Below are positions 27,078 to 36,374 of a stretch of 64,000 bases of DNA, in pieces (positions within the stretch are counted from its first letter, which is position 1; every line of letters starts with the position of its first letter). The stretch covers positions 62,001 to 126,000 of the forward strand of contig JAOASC010000015.1 in the NCBI GenBank assembly GCA_025210295.1. The letters run 5' to 3'. The notes beneath the pieces are model-generated. The model was not told where the DNA came from. It was given only the letters and a program-made list of their open reading frames with translations, and did no database searches. The position numbers and the translations under genes were made by a program. This stretch comes from Flavobacteriales bacterium (GTDB lineage: Bacteria; Bacteroidota; Bacteroidia; Flavobacteriales_D; Parvicellaceae).

Positions 27078-27195
27078 ATTACCTCTTTTGTTAATTTAGC
27101 TTCACTTTGTTTTCAACCTCAAAATGTTAATAAATTAATGTTTTGAGTAGCTGTTAACGAAGTGCAGCAAATAAAGTTACAATAATCTTATTTTT

Positions 27196-28149
27196 TTATA
27201 AGAATCTTGGGTTTTTTGATTTCTGTAAGACTGGTGGTTTCTCTAAATTAAAGCAGAAGTTCAACATAAAGTCGTGTGTACCACTACTATAATTTTTAAT
27301 TTGTGAAGTTGTAATTCCATACGAGTATCCTGCTCGTAAGGTTGCATTTTCTGAAAATTTGTGTTGATATCCTAACATAGGTGCAATAGCATCGCCCAAT
27401 CTATATGTTAAACCTCCCCAAATCATATCTTTGTATAAAGCATTTACATTTAAGTCGATTTGAGTAGAAGCAATATCAGATTTTACCAATACGTTTGGTC
27501 TTAATTTCAAAGTTGGATTTATATCATGTGTATAACCAGCTGTTAACCAGTAGTGGTGTACATTTTGAACATTTAAATCTAACATTTCTGCTTGTCCAAT
27601 ATGGGTTGCAGACAAACCGAAATACATATTAGGGGCATAGTAAAACGCTCCAATATTAAAGTCTGAAACCAACTCACTAATATTAGACACATCTCCCAAT
27701 ACTCCTCCTGTATTAATTGTTGGATCTGAAGAAGCTGGAGTTCCATCTGGGGTTACCCATGTTGCTTCTATACTTTTCTGAACAATACCTCCAGAAACAC
27801 CAATTCCTAAAATACCTGTTCCAATACCACCTAAGTGATAAGAGTAAGATAATCTAGCGATATTATTTTTCTCAAAACCTAACCGATCGTTTAAGTAAGT
27901 AAGTCCTACTCCCCCTCTTAACAATTTAACAGGAGCATGAACATTTACTAAAGCAGTAGTTGGATTCCCCTCGAATCCTGCCCACTGTTCTCTTCCCATA
28001 ACAGTTCCACAGATAGAATTCGTAATCCCTGCATAACCAGGGTTAAACGATAGATTATCAAACATGTAGTGTGTAAATTGATAATCTTGTTGAGCTGTTC
28101 CTGCTAAAGCAGCAACGAAAACAGATAATGCTGTAATTATTTTTTTCAT
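27196..28149 (-). CDS. porP: PorP/SprF family T9SS outer-membrane protein
   Basis: This 317-residue outer-membrane barrel of the PorP/SprF family starts with a signal peptide (KIITALSVFVAALAGTAQQ). The family opening FTHYMFDNLSFNPGYAG and closing strands (HDFMLNFCFNL) are present. The order porP-gldKLMN reproduces the porPKLMN arrangement of Porphyromonas gingivalis, which supports calling it the PorP component rather than a substrate-specific SprF. PorP links the GldK/N ring to the outer membrane and helps attach type B substrates. Confidence 0.88.
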   Translation of the reverse strand: MKKIITALSVFVAALAGTAQQDYQFTHYMFDNLSFNPGYAGITNSICGTVMGREQWAGFEGNPTTALVNVHAPVKLLRGGVGLTYLNDRLGFEKNNIARLSYSYHLGGIGTGILGIGVSGGIVQKSIEATWVTPDGTPASSDPTINTGGVLGDVSNISELVSDFNIGAFYYAPNMYFGLSATHIGQAEMLDLNVQNVHHYWLTAGYTHDINPTLKLRPNVLVKSDIASTQIDLNVNALYKDMIWGGLTYRLGDAIAPMLGYQHKFSENATLRAGYSYGITTSQIKNYSSGTHDFMLNFCFNLEKPPVLQKSKNPRFL

Positions 28150-28292
28150 AAACTTCTGATAATTAATCAGTTAAATTAAACATGCAGTTTTACCACTAAA
28201 CTACAAGTTCGCTAAAGTATATATTTTTTATTAGTATTCAAAAAATTAAACGAGTTTTCTATGTGTACATCACAAAGAATTGTTAATAACTT

Positions 28293-28649
28293 TTATGGAG
28301 CATCAAACTTCCCTGTTGACTTAATTACCCCCATTTTTTCTCCAAAAAACTCAGCAAAATCTCTCATCGCTTCCCCAATACCATCTTCGCTTGTTGCCCT
28401 TTGAAATGTATCCGCCATTGTGATGTATGTTTGAAAGAAAAACTTATTCATTTCTTCAACAGACATTTCTTTGGTCCACAAATCCATTCTCAAAGTATTC
28501 TTCTCCTTTTCATCCCATACAGAAAGCAAAAATGCTTTAGCTTGTTTAACTTCTTCTGAAGCATCGCTTGCAGACCAAACTATTTTTTCTGGTACATTAT
28601 TGACATCCAATTCAACTGTCAAATTGATTTCACTTGTTTTTTTACTCAT
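28293..28649 (-). CDS. gldC: Gliding motility protein GldC
   Basis: This soluble 118-residue protein matches GldC in size and in SEINLTVELDVNNVPEKI, IVWSASDA and LRMDLWTKEMSVEEMNKFFFQTY. GldC is a cytoplasmic protein that aids gliding in F. johnsoniae and whose biochemical role is unknown. Its start overlaps the gldB stop by four bases (ATGA), so the two are translationally coupled. Confidence 0.93.
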   Translation of the reverse strand: MSKKTSEINLTVELDVNNVPEKIVWSASDASEEVKQAKAFLLSVWDEKEKNTLRMDLWTKEMSVEEMNKFFFQTYITMADTFQRATSEDGIGEAMRDFAEFFGEKMGVIKSTGKFDAP

Positions 28650-29671
28650 CGATTTCCGTGCTTATATGCTCTTAATATTTTTAGACTATTTTTTTCTTTC
28701 AGCAAAGATAAAACATCTACGTCATTTTCATCGACATAATCTCTAACTATTTGCCAACCTACCCAAATACCAACTTTTGATGGAGATTCATTAGGCAGAC
28801 CTTTAGTAAAAGGTCCATCAACAATATACTGATTGATCGTCATAGGATTTTTAGTATAAAGTACTTCATCATCTACCAATGTTTTCCATATATTATTTTC
28901 ATTGTTTTGTACCCAATTTAGCTCTTCAGGGGTATAATTTATTTTTACATCATCAGAAACATCTGGTAAAACAGCATCTAACAAATACATAATTTTCCCT
29001 AACTCGATTATCTTTGAAACGAAATCATCTCCTGCTTTTTCATCATAAAAACGGTTCAGCAACCAATACTTCATCCCATCTGCCACCATATACCTTTTAT
29101 CCATATCATTTTTAATAAACTGTGGCAAAACATCTATTGGAATTCTTTTAACACTCCTATTTTCAGGACCTAAATACATATCCAAGCCTATAGCTAATGT
29201 ATTTTCCATAGGAAATATTTTAGCATTAAAGTTGGAGTAAAACGTCACTAAATCTGGCAAAGAACTATCTGGAAAATAATAATGATAATAAGCAAAAGCC
29301 TTTTCAAAGCGCTTTTCATACGCACTAAAATCCTTAAATTCTGCATCTATATCTCTATATATACTTCTAATGACTGAATCTTTTCTGAATTGACTTAACC
29401 GAACTCCTATAGCAGGATCGTGAGCAGATCCCTCAACAATCATCTTAGCAATAAATGATTCATATAAAAAGCCATACTTCTCTAATAACTTCCTATTCAA
29501 CCCATCAATATCAGTTAACCCATCCTGAAAAAGCTCTTGCTCCATTCTATGACACTCTATATCAACATCACTTCCAGACACATCAACAGCTAAAGGGTCA
29601 GAACTACAAGTGACTAAACTCAACGTTATTACAACTATAAATACTACAAAACCTATTTTATACATATTCAA
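28646..29671 (-). CDS. gldB: Gliding motility lipoprotein GldB
   Basis: This 341-residue lipoprotein has a lipobox ending at Cys22 (LSLVTC). The body carries the family stretches GFLYESFIAKMI, YYHYYFPDSSLPDLVTFYSNFNAK and YMVADGMKYWLLNRFYDE. The WVGWQIVRDYV motif near the C-terminus recalls zinc-metallopeptidase-like folds noted for this family, without a clear HExxH. It is needed for gliding and T9SS function in F. johnsoniae. The pair gldB-gldC is divergent from a beta-barrel gene, with nadE next beyond. Start may be ATG 29671 or 29665. Confidence 0.93.
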   Translation of the reverse strand: MNMYKIGFVVFIVVITLSLVTCSSDPLAVDVSGSDVDIECHRMEQELFQDGLTDIDGLNRKLLEKYGFLYESFIAKMIVEGSAHDPAIGVRLSQFRKDSVIRSIYRDIDAEFKDFSAYEKRFEKAFAYYHYYFPDSSLPDLVTFYSNFNAKIFPMENTLAIGLDMYLGPENRSVKRIPIDVLPQFIKNDMDKRYMVADGMKYWLLNRFYDEKAGDDFVSKIIELGKIMYLLDAVLPDVSDDVKINYTPEELNWVQNNENNIWKTLVDDEVLYTKNPMTINQYIVDGPFTKGLPNESPSKVGIWVGWQIVRDYVDENDVDVLSLLKEKNSLKILRAYKHGNR

Positions 29672-29763
29672 AAAAGATGTTTTAAAAGTGTTAAAGATAA
29701 AATTTTATTAGATTTGCAACCAACTAAAAACTATTTTAGCTAAATACATTTATTATTTAAACT

Positions 29764-30570
29764 ATGAAAAAGATATTATTACTAAGTATCGCTTATCTAA
29801 TTGGAAATCTTTCTTTTGCTCAATTAGACAACAACGAAAATAATGTTAAAAACTTTAGGTTTGGTTTAAAAATCGACCTTTCTGTTGATTGGATGAAACC
29901 TGAGGACCAAAGAAATTTCAAAAGCAACGGTAGTAGTGTAGGCTATGGATGGGGAGCACAACTAGAGTATAGGCTAAATAAAACAGCTTCTATTGTTACT
30001 GGCTTTGGATTACAAACTGCTAGAGGTAAAATTGATTACATTGGAGCAACCTCTTTTGACAGTACTTATTACATACTTAATAACGATCAAGAATTTGTTG
30101 ACTTTGACACCACTAATTTTTCTGGGAACAATTTATACTGGTTACAGAATAGGAACTACAAAATCAACTATGTAACCATTCCAATCGCTTTAAAAATGAA
30201 AACCAAAGAAATTGGTTATTTCACCTATTATGGTACTTTTGGTTTAAATCTAGGAATAAAAACCAAATCAACGGTAAATGATGAAGTAGTTTTAAATACT
30301 AGTACCAATAAGACCAACATTGAAAACCTTGACATCAGCAGTGAAACATCGTTCGCTAGAACTGGTTTAATCATTGGCGGAGGTGCTGAGTACACTATAT
30401 CAGGAAATACAGCTCTATTTTTTGATGTAACCTACAACTACTTCTTTTCTAATGCTGTAAAGAAAAACGATAAGTATTTAGGAGTTTATAAAAATGGTGA
30501 CTTTAAAAACGACATCAATCAAAAATTTATACCAGGAAGTGTTGCTCTTACAGTAGGCGTTCTATTTTAA
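29764..30570 (+). CDS. PorT-like outer-membrane beta-barrel protein
   Basis: This 268-residue protein has a signal peptide (MKKILLLSIAYLIGNLSFAQ). The barrel-like body has alternating strands (RFGLKIDLSVDWM, GYGWGAQLEYRLNKTASIVTGFGLQ, YVTIPIALKMKT, SVALTVGVLF at the end). The sequence GFGLQTARGKIDY followed by a YVTIPIALK strand is typical of the PorT/outer-membrane-barrel superfamily. A specific role in T9SS cannot be claimed. It lies between gldB and nadE and has its own terminator. Confidence 0.78.
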   Translation: MKKILLLSIAYLIGNLSFAQLDNNENNVKNFRFGLKIDLSVDWMKPEDQRNFKSNGSSVGYGWGAQLEYRLNKTASIVTGFGLQTARGKIDYIGATSFDSTYYILNNDQEFVDFDTTNFSGNNLYWLQNRNYKINYVTIPIALKMKTKEIGYFTYYGTFGLNLGIKTKSTVNDEVVLNTSTNKTNIENLDISSETSFARTGLIIGGGAEYTISGNTALFFDVTYNYFFSNAVKKNDKYLGVYKNGDFKNDINQKFIPGSVALTVGVLF

Positions 30571-30589
30571 TCAACATTAACAATACTTT

Positions 30590-30620
30590 AAAAGCCTGAA
30601 CTTTATTCAGGCTTTTTTTT
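30590..30620 (+). terminator. Intrinsic terminator after the beta-barrel gene
   Basis: A perfect 11-bp stem (AAAAGCCTGAA at 30590-30600 with 30606-30616), a CTTTA loop and eight T form a strong terminator 23 bases before nadE. Confidence 0.88.
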
Positions 30621-30643
30621 ATTCACTTATCTCGTATAAAATA

Positions 30644-31414
30644 ATGACAGCTAAATCTAAAATTGACTTTATCGTAAACTGGTTAAACAACTATGCAAAC
30701 AAAGCTAATATTAAAGGGTTTGTTATTGGTGTTTCTGGCGGAATTGACTCAGCAGTAACCTCTACACTTTGCGCTTTAACTGGAAAAAAAATTATTGTTT
30801 TAAACATGCCCATTCTTCAACCTCCATCTCAATTTGACAGGAGTAACGAACACATAGCATGGCTAAAGTCAAACTTTAACTCCATTACATCTTATACTAC
30901 TGATTTAACAACTACTTTTGAACAAATCAGCAAAGACTTACCTCACACTATTCAAGACCACTTAACAATGGCTAATGTCAGAGCTCGATTAAGAATGACC
31001 ACACTCTATGCTTATGCAGGCCATCATGGATATCTTGTAGCTGGAACTGGCAATAAAATTGAAGATTTTGGAGTTGGTTTCTTCACAAAATATGGTGATG
31101 GAGGTGTCGATTTGTCTCCTATTGCTGACTTAACCAAGACTGAAGTCTATGAGCTTGCAAAAGAACTCAAAATCATTGATAGCATACAAAAAGCTAAACC
31201 TACTGATGGTCTATGGGATGATGACAGGAGCGATGAAGATCAAATTGGCGCTACATACCCAGAATTAGAATGGGCAATGGAATATATTGACAACAATAAA
31301 ACAACTGAACTTTCTGAAAGGGAGCAAGAAGTACTGTCAATATACACTAAATTAAATAAAGCGAATCAGCATAAAATGCAGCCAATACCTGTGTGTATAT
31401 TACCCAAAAACTAA
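30644..31414 (+). CDS. nadE: NAD(+) synthase
   Basis: This 256-residue enzyme amidates deamido-NAD with ATP, the last step of NAD synthesis. The PP-loop GVSGGIDSAVTS is near residue 28. GTGNKIEDFGVGFFTKYGDGGVDLSPIADLTKTEVY is the diagnostic second block. No glutaminase domain is present, so it should use ammonia, as expected for the short form. It follows the gldBC region, a neighbourhood I recall from other flavobacteria. Its stop overlaps the convergent DUF4294 gene. Confidence 0.96.
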   Translation: MTAKSKIDFIVNWLNNYANKANIKGFVIGVSGGIDSAVTSTLCALTGKKIIVLNMPILQPPSQFDRSNEHIAWLKSNFNSITSYTTDLTTTFEQISKDLPHTIQDHLTMANVRARLRMTTLYAYAGHHGYLVAGTGNKIEDFGVGFFTKYGDGGVDLSPIADLTKTEVYELAKELKIIDSIQKAKPTDGLWDDDRSDEDQIGATYPELEWAMEYIDNNKTTELSEREQEVLSIYTKLNKANQHKMQPIPVCILPKN

Positions 31415-32073
31415 GTTTTATTGCGTTTTTTCTTACGTAACAACTTTTTCTTGGCCTTGAGTTTTTTTCGTTGTGCTCTTTTTCGTTTCCTCGCAGCTTT
31501 CTTCCCCCTTTCAGTTACAGGAGGACGAGGTTTAGGTATTATTTTACCAGCTTCTATTTCTTTCAACACCCTATCTAATACTACGTCTTCTATTTCAGGC
31601 GAATAATATTTTTTTAATGTTGTATTATTTAATTTTAAAACAGCTTCCCATGACTTTGCTTTAACTTTACCTCGGTATTTCTCTACAATTTCATAAGCAG
31701 TCATACCTGTTTCTTTATGTAAGATCTTCATTAAAAAATGTCCCCTAGTTATTGTCATCTGACTGATTTCATAACCAAACTCTTTTTTCAATTCTTTATA
31801 AGCTTTTTTTATATATTTTTTCTTTTGCTTCTTTGAATCAATCAACTTTAGGGTATCCTCTACCTCATTAAACATATCGGCAGCCAATACGGAATACACA
31901 TAGATTTCTTTAACAAAATATTTCGTTCGACTATATTTTCTTAGATAAGCTGAATCATCAGCAACAACATCTACGCCCTCTAAAAAATACGAAAGGGAAT
32001 CATCCTGAATCTGCGCAAAAGTAAATTGCACTCCCAACAAAAGAATAATATTTAAACTATACCACTTCTTCAT
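31411..32073 (-). CDS. DUF4294 domain protein
   Basis: This 220-residue exported protein has a signal peptide (MKKWYSLNIILLLGVQFTFAQ). The DUF4294 region includes EGVDVVADDSAYLRKYSRTKYFVKEIYVYSVLAADM and LKKEFGYEISQMTITRGHFLMKILHKETGMTAYEI. The last 40 residues are extremely rich in Lys and Arg. The family is common in Bacteroidota and has no known function. A basic tail on a periplasmic protein might bind peptidoglycan or nucleic acid (speculative). The gene converges on nadE and their stop codons share three bases. Confidence 0.85.
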   Translation of the reverse strand: MKKWYSLNIILLLGVQFTFAQIQDDSLSYFLEGVDVVADDSAYLRKYSRTKYFVKEIYVYSVLAADMFNEVEDTLKLIDSKKQKKKYIKKAYKELKKEFGYEISQMTITRGHFLMKILHKETGMTAYEIVEKYRGKVKAKSWEAVLKLNNTTLKKYYSPEIEDVVLDRVLKEIEAGKIIPKPRPPVTERGKKAARKRKRAQRKKLKAKKKLLRKKKRNKT

Positions 32074-32134
32074 CTTACAACACTATCCATCGTTTTTTTA
32101 AGTTTATAAAACAAAACATATACCAATTATTGTT

Positions 32135-32148
32135 CAAATATACCTTTG
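32135..32148. promoter_or_regulatory. Candidate overlapping divergent -7 boxes
   Basis: CAAATATACCTTTG holds TACCTTTG on the plus strand and TATATTTG on the minus strand, both fitting TAnnTTTG and sharing a TA step. It lies between the divergent DUF4294 and GWxTD genes. A further plus-strand TATATTTG sits at 32196-32203, eight bases before the GWxTD start. Confidence 0.4.
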
Positions 32149-32210
32149 GCTAAATAATTGTAATACGATATAAAAATAAACTTATTTTTGTTCTTTATAT
32201 TTGATTCTGT

Positions 32211-33632
32211 ATGAATAAATTATTACTAATAACATTTACGCTCTTTACATACACTTTGGTAACAAGTCAAGTAGATGCCGTACTTACCGTTAAACGTTTC
32301 AACTCCCCAACTCAACCCTACATCGAGAACTACATCAAAATCTATGCTAATAGTATAGCCTTTAGAAAAGAACCTTTTGACGGAGTACAATACAACATAC
32401 AGATCACTCAATTAATCAGGCAAGACACCAATATTATTGATTATAAAAAGTACACCCTCAAAAACTTAGACAGTTCCAAAAACATTATTTTAGATGATTT
32501 GATTGACCAACAACGATTTTACGTTCTCAACAATCAAACATACACCATAGAGGTTATAATAGAAGACTTATTAACCTCTGCGATGATCCCTCTAACAATT
32601 GAAAAGGATATCAAAATTGACTTTCCAGAAACCCAAATTTCTATTGCCGACATTGAACTTATTGAAAGTTATGCCAAAGCTGGCTCAGAAAATATTCTGA
32701 CAAAATCTGGATACAATATCTTACCCATGGTAGAGGACTTTTTTGGAAATGATTTTGATAAAATAGCTTATTACACGGAGATATACAACACCTTAACCCA
32801 GCTTGACAGCAATGGAAAGTACATTGTCACTCAGTTTATCGAAAATTATGACAACAAAAGAATTGTAGGTGACTTTAATAAGATCAAAAGGTATACATCT
32901 ACTACTATACAACCTATATTAAAAATCTGGGACATTGAGAGTTTACCAACAGGAAACTACCATCTCGTTGTTCAAGTCCGTGACAAAAACAATACTGTAT
33001 TAGCAGAAAAAAAACAACGTTTTCAAAGGTTAAACCTAAGGGAGAGTGTACAAATAAAAGACCTTAACAAACAAGAATACATTAACACATTTGTCGATAA
33101 CATTCCCAAAGACTCTTTGAATGATTATATAAAATGTCTATCTCCTATTGCAAGTGAACTTGAGCGAAATACGATTAATAATCAACTTGAAGAGTTAAGT
33201 GAAAACATGAAAAGAGAGTTTATTTTTCAATTTTGGAAAAATAAAAATGCTGAAAATCCTTTAAGAGAATGGGTGATGTATCAAAAAAGAGTGAGATATG
33301 TTCAAAAACAATTTAGCACTAGAAACAATCTTGGCTATGAAACCGACAGAGGAAGAATATACCTACAATATGGAATGCCCAACAGTATCAACGACAAGCC
33401 TAATTCGAACTACTCCTATCCATACCAAGTATGGCACTACTATAGAGCTGGTAAATTCAATAATAAAACCTGCATCTTTTATTCTCCCAACATGATTGGT
33501 AATGAATACATTCTATTACACAGCGATATTCCTGGTGAAAATAAAGATATCAATTGGCAACGTACATTAAAAAAACGTTCTTCTGGAATAGATAATGAAG
33601 AGCTAAAACATCAAAGTTGGGAACAGTATTAA
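32211..33632 (+). CDS. GWxTD domain-containing protein
   Basis: This 473-residue exported protein has a signal peptide (MNKLLLITFTLFTYTLVTSQ). The C-terminal third is the GWxTD domain, here FSTRNNLGYETDRGRIYLQYGMPN followed by PYQVWHYY, with Tyr for the Trp of the motif name. A FWKNKNAENPLREWVMYQKRVRYV segment precedes it as in other members. Function is unknown. The gene is followed by about 117 bases before fcl. Confidence 0.85.
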   Translation: MNKLLLITFTLFTYTLVTSQVDAVLTVKRFNSPTQPYIENYIKIYANSIAFRKEPFDGVQYNIQITQLIRQDTNIIDYKKYTLKNLDSSKNIILDDLIDQQRFYVLNNQTYTIEVIIEDLLTSAMIPLTIEKDIKIDFPETQISIADIELIESYAKAGSENILTKSGYNILPMVEDFFGNDFDKIAYYTEIYNTLTQLDSNGKYIVTQFIENYDNKRIVGDFNKIKRYTSTTIQPILKIWDIESLPTGNYHLVVQVRDKNNTVLAEKKQRFQRLNLRESVQIKDLNKQEYINTFVDNIPKDSLNDYIKCLSPIASELERNTINNQLEELSENMKREFIFQFWKNKNAENPLREWVMYQKRVRYVQKQFSTRNNLGYETDRGRIYLQYGMPNSINDKPNSNYSYPYQVWHYYRAGKFNNKTCIFYSPNMIGNEYILLHSDIPGENKDINWQRTLKKRSSGIDNEELKHQSWEQY

Positions 33633-33716
33633 CCTCAATCAGCCCCCTTTTACTTCAAAAGATCAATTCTTTCAAAGGATCTATCATCTTGATGAGCATT
33701 TCTTAAATGATATGTT

Positions 33717-33724
33717 TATCTTTG
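33717..33724 (+). promoter_or_regulatory. Candidate -7 box for fcl
   Basis: TATCTTTG fits TAnnTTTG and ends 25 bases before the fcl start. A TTG at 33689-33691 is a little too far upstream (25 bases between) to be a good -33 element. Confidence 0.35.
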
Positions 33725-33749
33725 GAAGATCCACTAGAAATAGATTTCG

Positions 33750-34682
33750 ATGCAAAAAAATAGCAAAATATATGTTGCAGGCCACAGAGGGATGGTTGGG
33801 TCAGCTTTGGTAAGAATATTAAAAGAAAACGGATATACTAATATTATCTGTAAAACGTCTAGTGAATTAGATCTGAGAAATCAAAAAGCTGTCAATGATT
33901 TTTTTGAATTAGAACAACCTGAGTATGTTTTTTTAGCCGCTGCTAAAGTAGGGGGAATTCATGCAAACAATTGTTACAGAGCCGAGTTTTTATATGATAA
34001 TCTAATGATAGAAACTAACATTATCCACAGTGCTTATCTGAATAATGTTACTCGTTTACTATTTTTAGGCTCTTCTTGTATCTACCCCAAAATGGCTCCA
34101 CAACCTTTGAAAGAAGCGTACCTACTTACTGGAACATTAGAGCCTACCAACGAGCCTTATGCTATCGCAAAAATCGCTGGAATTAAACTTTGCGAAACTT
34201 ATAAAAGTCAATATGGTTGTGACTTCTTTTCTGCAATGCCTACTAACCTTTATGGACCTAATGACAATTATGACTTAGAAAACTCCCATGTATTACCTGC
34301 TTTAATACGTAAATTTCACACTGCAAAAATTAACAATGAAGAAAGTGTCGAAATATGGGGAACGGGTGCTCCAAAAAGAGAGTTTCTACATGTAGATGAC
34401 CTTGCAAAAGCATGTTTATTTTTAATGCTTCACCCAAGCCCTCCATCTTTATCAAACATTGGTTGTGGTGAAGATATCAGCATTAAAGATTTAGCCTTGA
34501 CCGTGAAAAAGGTTACCGGTTTTGAAGGTTCTTTAACTTTTGACACTTCTAAGCCAGACGGCACGCCTAGAAAACTATTAGACATGTCTATATTACACCA
34601 ACTAGGGTGGAAACACGAAATAAACTTAGAAGAGGGTATTCAAAATGTTTACCAAGACGTTCTTGACAAAAATATATTTTAA
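33750..34682 (+). CDS. fcl: GDP-L-fucose synthase
   Basis: This 310-residue SDR enzyme epimerises and reduces GDP-4-keto-6-deoxy-mannose to GDP-L-fucose, a sugar donor for surface polysaccharides. The dinucleotide motif [11 protein letters not shown], the stretch [12 protein letters not shown], the catalytic Ser in GSSCIYPK and the YxxxK pair in PYAIAKIAG are all present, as is [25 protein letters not shown]. The partner GDP-mannose dehydratase (gmd) is not in the window. It opens the capsule-related stretch that includes two Wzi-like proteins and a WecA-type transferase. Confidence 0.95.
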   Translation: MQKNSKIYVAGHRGMVGSALVRILKENGYTNIICKTSSELDLRNQKAVNDFFELEQPEYVFLAAAKVGGIHANNCYRAEFLYDNLMIETNIIHSAYLNNVTRLLFLGSSCIYPKMAPQPLKEAYLLTGTLEPTNEPYAIAKIAGIKLCETYKSQYGCDFFSAMPTNLYGPNDNYDLENSHVLPALIRKFHTAKINNEESVEIWGTGAPKREFLHVDDLAKACLFLMLHPSPPSLSNIGCGEDISIKDLALTVKKVTGFEGSLTFDTSKPDGTPRKLLDMSILHQLGWKHEINLEEGIQNVYQDVLDKNIF

Positions 34683-34687
34683 CCCAA

Positions 34688-36301
34688 TTGAACAACGTCA
34701 CAAACATATTAGTTAAAATCAAAAAGATCCTGCTTCTTTTTGGGGGAATATTTTCTACTGTTTTTTCTTTTTCCCAACACCAAAATCTACCGATAAACTT
34801 TGGGCTATCTCAACAACTTGAATACAATAAAACAACCCATACTAAGGAAAAGCAAAGGTTATTTCATTCGGCAACCAAACCCTATATTACCACCTTTACA
34901 CCATTAGCGTATTCTCAAAAAATATACAACGACACGGGAAAATACTATTATGCTTTTACTGAAAAACTATTTCAGAAAAATCTTTTATCTGTAGCGGAAG
35001 ATGACCTAAAATTGGTTGCTGATCCTTTATTTAACTTCTCCTATGGTAAAACCACTGCAAATGATTCTCTTTATAAAATATCTAACAATACCAGAGGTAT
35101 TAGAGTAGCAGGAGACATTACTAAGAAGTTTTCATTTGAGACTCAAGTTTATGAGACTCAAGTCTTTTATCCCCATTACATAGACAGTATTGCTAACATC
35201 AAAGGAACTGCTTTAGGTATTGGTCGATCAAAAAAGTTTAAAGAAACAGGACATGATGTTGCCATGTCAACTGGTTATGCTAGTTACTCTCCCAACCAAG
35301 ATATTAATATACAATTTGGACAAGGCAAACACTTTATTGGAAATGGGTATCGCTCTTTGTTACTATCAGACAATGCAAGTCCTGCTCCTTATTTAGGGAT
35401 AACGTTACAGTTTCTGAAAGACAAATTCCAATATAGAAGCATTAATAGTTGGATGCAAAGTTTAACGAGGTTGCCTGCTACAAATTCAGCAGAAGCCCTA
35501 TTCAAAAGAAAAGGAGCTTCTTTTAAGTATCTATCCTTTATTCCCTCCTCTAATCTTCAAGTAGGGCTATTTGAGGGAGTGATCTACCAGAACTACATCG
35601 ACTCTATTGGACATGTTGCTCTTCCCTCTTTGTTTTACATACCTGTTATTGGACTTAATTCTTCAATTAATGGACTTTCAAACCCACATAACTCTATCGT
35701 TGGAATTAATATTAATTACCAAATCAAAAATAGCTTCTCTATTTATGGGCAACTGATGATGGATGATGTCAAAAAAAATGGAATACAAATAGGAGCTAAA
35801 TGGTTTAATTGTTTTAATAGTCTTAATAGCTGGGTTCAGGTCGAATATAACTCTGCTTCAGCAAACGCTTATTCAACTATCAATGCACAAATACTTCAAT
35901 CATATACACATACCAACCAAGAATTAGCGCATCCATTGGGTGCCAATTTTAATGAATTCTTAGTTATGGGACATTTTGAAAAAGATCGGTTATTAGCTAC
36001 AGGAAAATTTGTTTATTATCATCAAAAAAGCTTTTCTTCTCAAGGATTATCTTCTAGTCCATTAATAGCTACGGATTTAAACTCTAATCAATCTATACTT
36101 TACAACAAAAATGTCTCTTTTTCTGCAATAGAAGTGAGTTATTTATTAAATAGAAAAACAAACATGCAACTATTTGGCAGTTATAACTATAGGAACGAAC
36201 ATTACAGCTCTTCAGATTTTCAAATCAACACTAATAATTTTGAATCTTTTTGGATGCTTGGTTTTAGGACTACTCTACTTAATTTCTATCACGATATATA
36301 A
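34688..36301 (+). CDS. Wzi-like capsule assembly outer-membrane protein (copy 1)
   Basis: This 537-residue protein has a signal peptide (IKKILLLFGGIFSTVFSFSQ) and a barrel-type body. The motif GQGKHFIGNGYRSLLLSDNASPAPYLGI is shared with the paralogue two genes on (GKGNHFWGDGYRSFLLSDNASSYPF). So is the late stretch NQELAHPLGANFNEFL. These resemble the Wzi/CapW capsule-assembly family, whose E. coli member is an outer-membrane lectin that attaches capsule to the cell. The only good start is a TTG at 34688, five bases after the fcl stop. Bacteroidota members often lack a named role; the polysaccharide context supports the call. Confidence 0.8.
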   Translation: MNNVTNILVKIKKILLLFGGIFSTVFSFSQHQNLPINFGLSQQLEYNKTTHTKEKQRLFHSATKPYITTFTPLAYSQKIYNDTGKYYYAFTEKLFQKNLLSVAEDDLKLVADPLFNFSYGKTTANDSLYKISNNTRGIRVAGDITKKFSFETQVYETQVFYPHYIDSIANIKGTALGIGRSKKFKETGHDVAMSTGYASYSPNQDINIQFGQGKHFIGNGYRSLLLSDNASPAPYLGITLQFLKDKFQYRSINSWMQSLTRLPATNSAEALFKRKGASFKYLSFIPSSNLQVGLFEGVIYQNYIDSIGHVALPSLFYIPVIGLNSSINGLSNPHNSIVGININYQIKNSFSIYGQLMMDDVKKNGIQIGAKWFNCFNSLNSWVQVEYNSASANAYSTINAQILQSYTHTNQELAHPLGANFNEFLVMGHFEKDRLLATGKFVYYHQKSFSSQGLSSSPLIATDLNSNQSILYNKNVSFSAIEVSYLLNRKTNMQLFGSYNYRNEHYSSSDFQINTNNFESFWMLGFRTTLLNFYHDI

Positions 36302-36343
36302 GAGAGATAACAAAAACTATTACAAACTTCAATTAAAAAGACT

Positions 36344-36351
36344 TATTTTTG
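36344..36351 (+). promoter_or_regulatory. Candidate -7 box for the WecA-type gene
   Basis: TATTTTTG fits TAnnTTTG and ends 23 bases before the ATG at 36375. No clear -33 element is seen. Confidence 0.3.
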
Positions 36352-36374
36352 TTAATTGATTTAATTATAATTAC

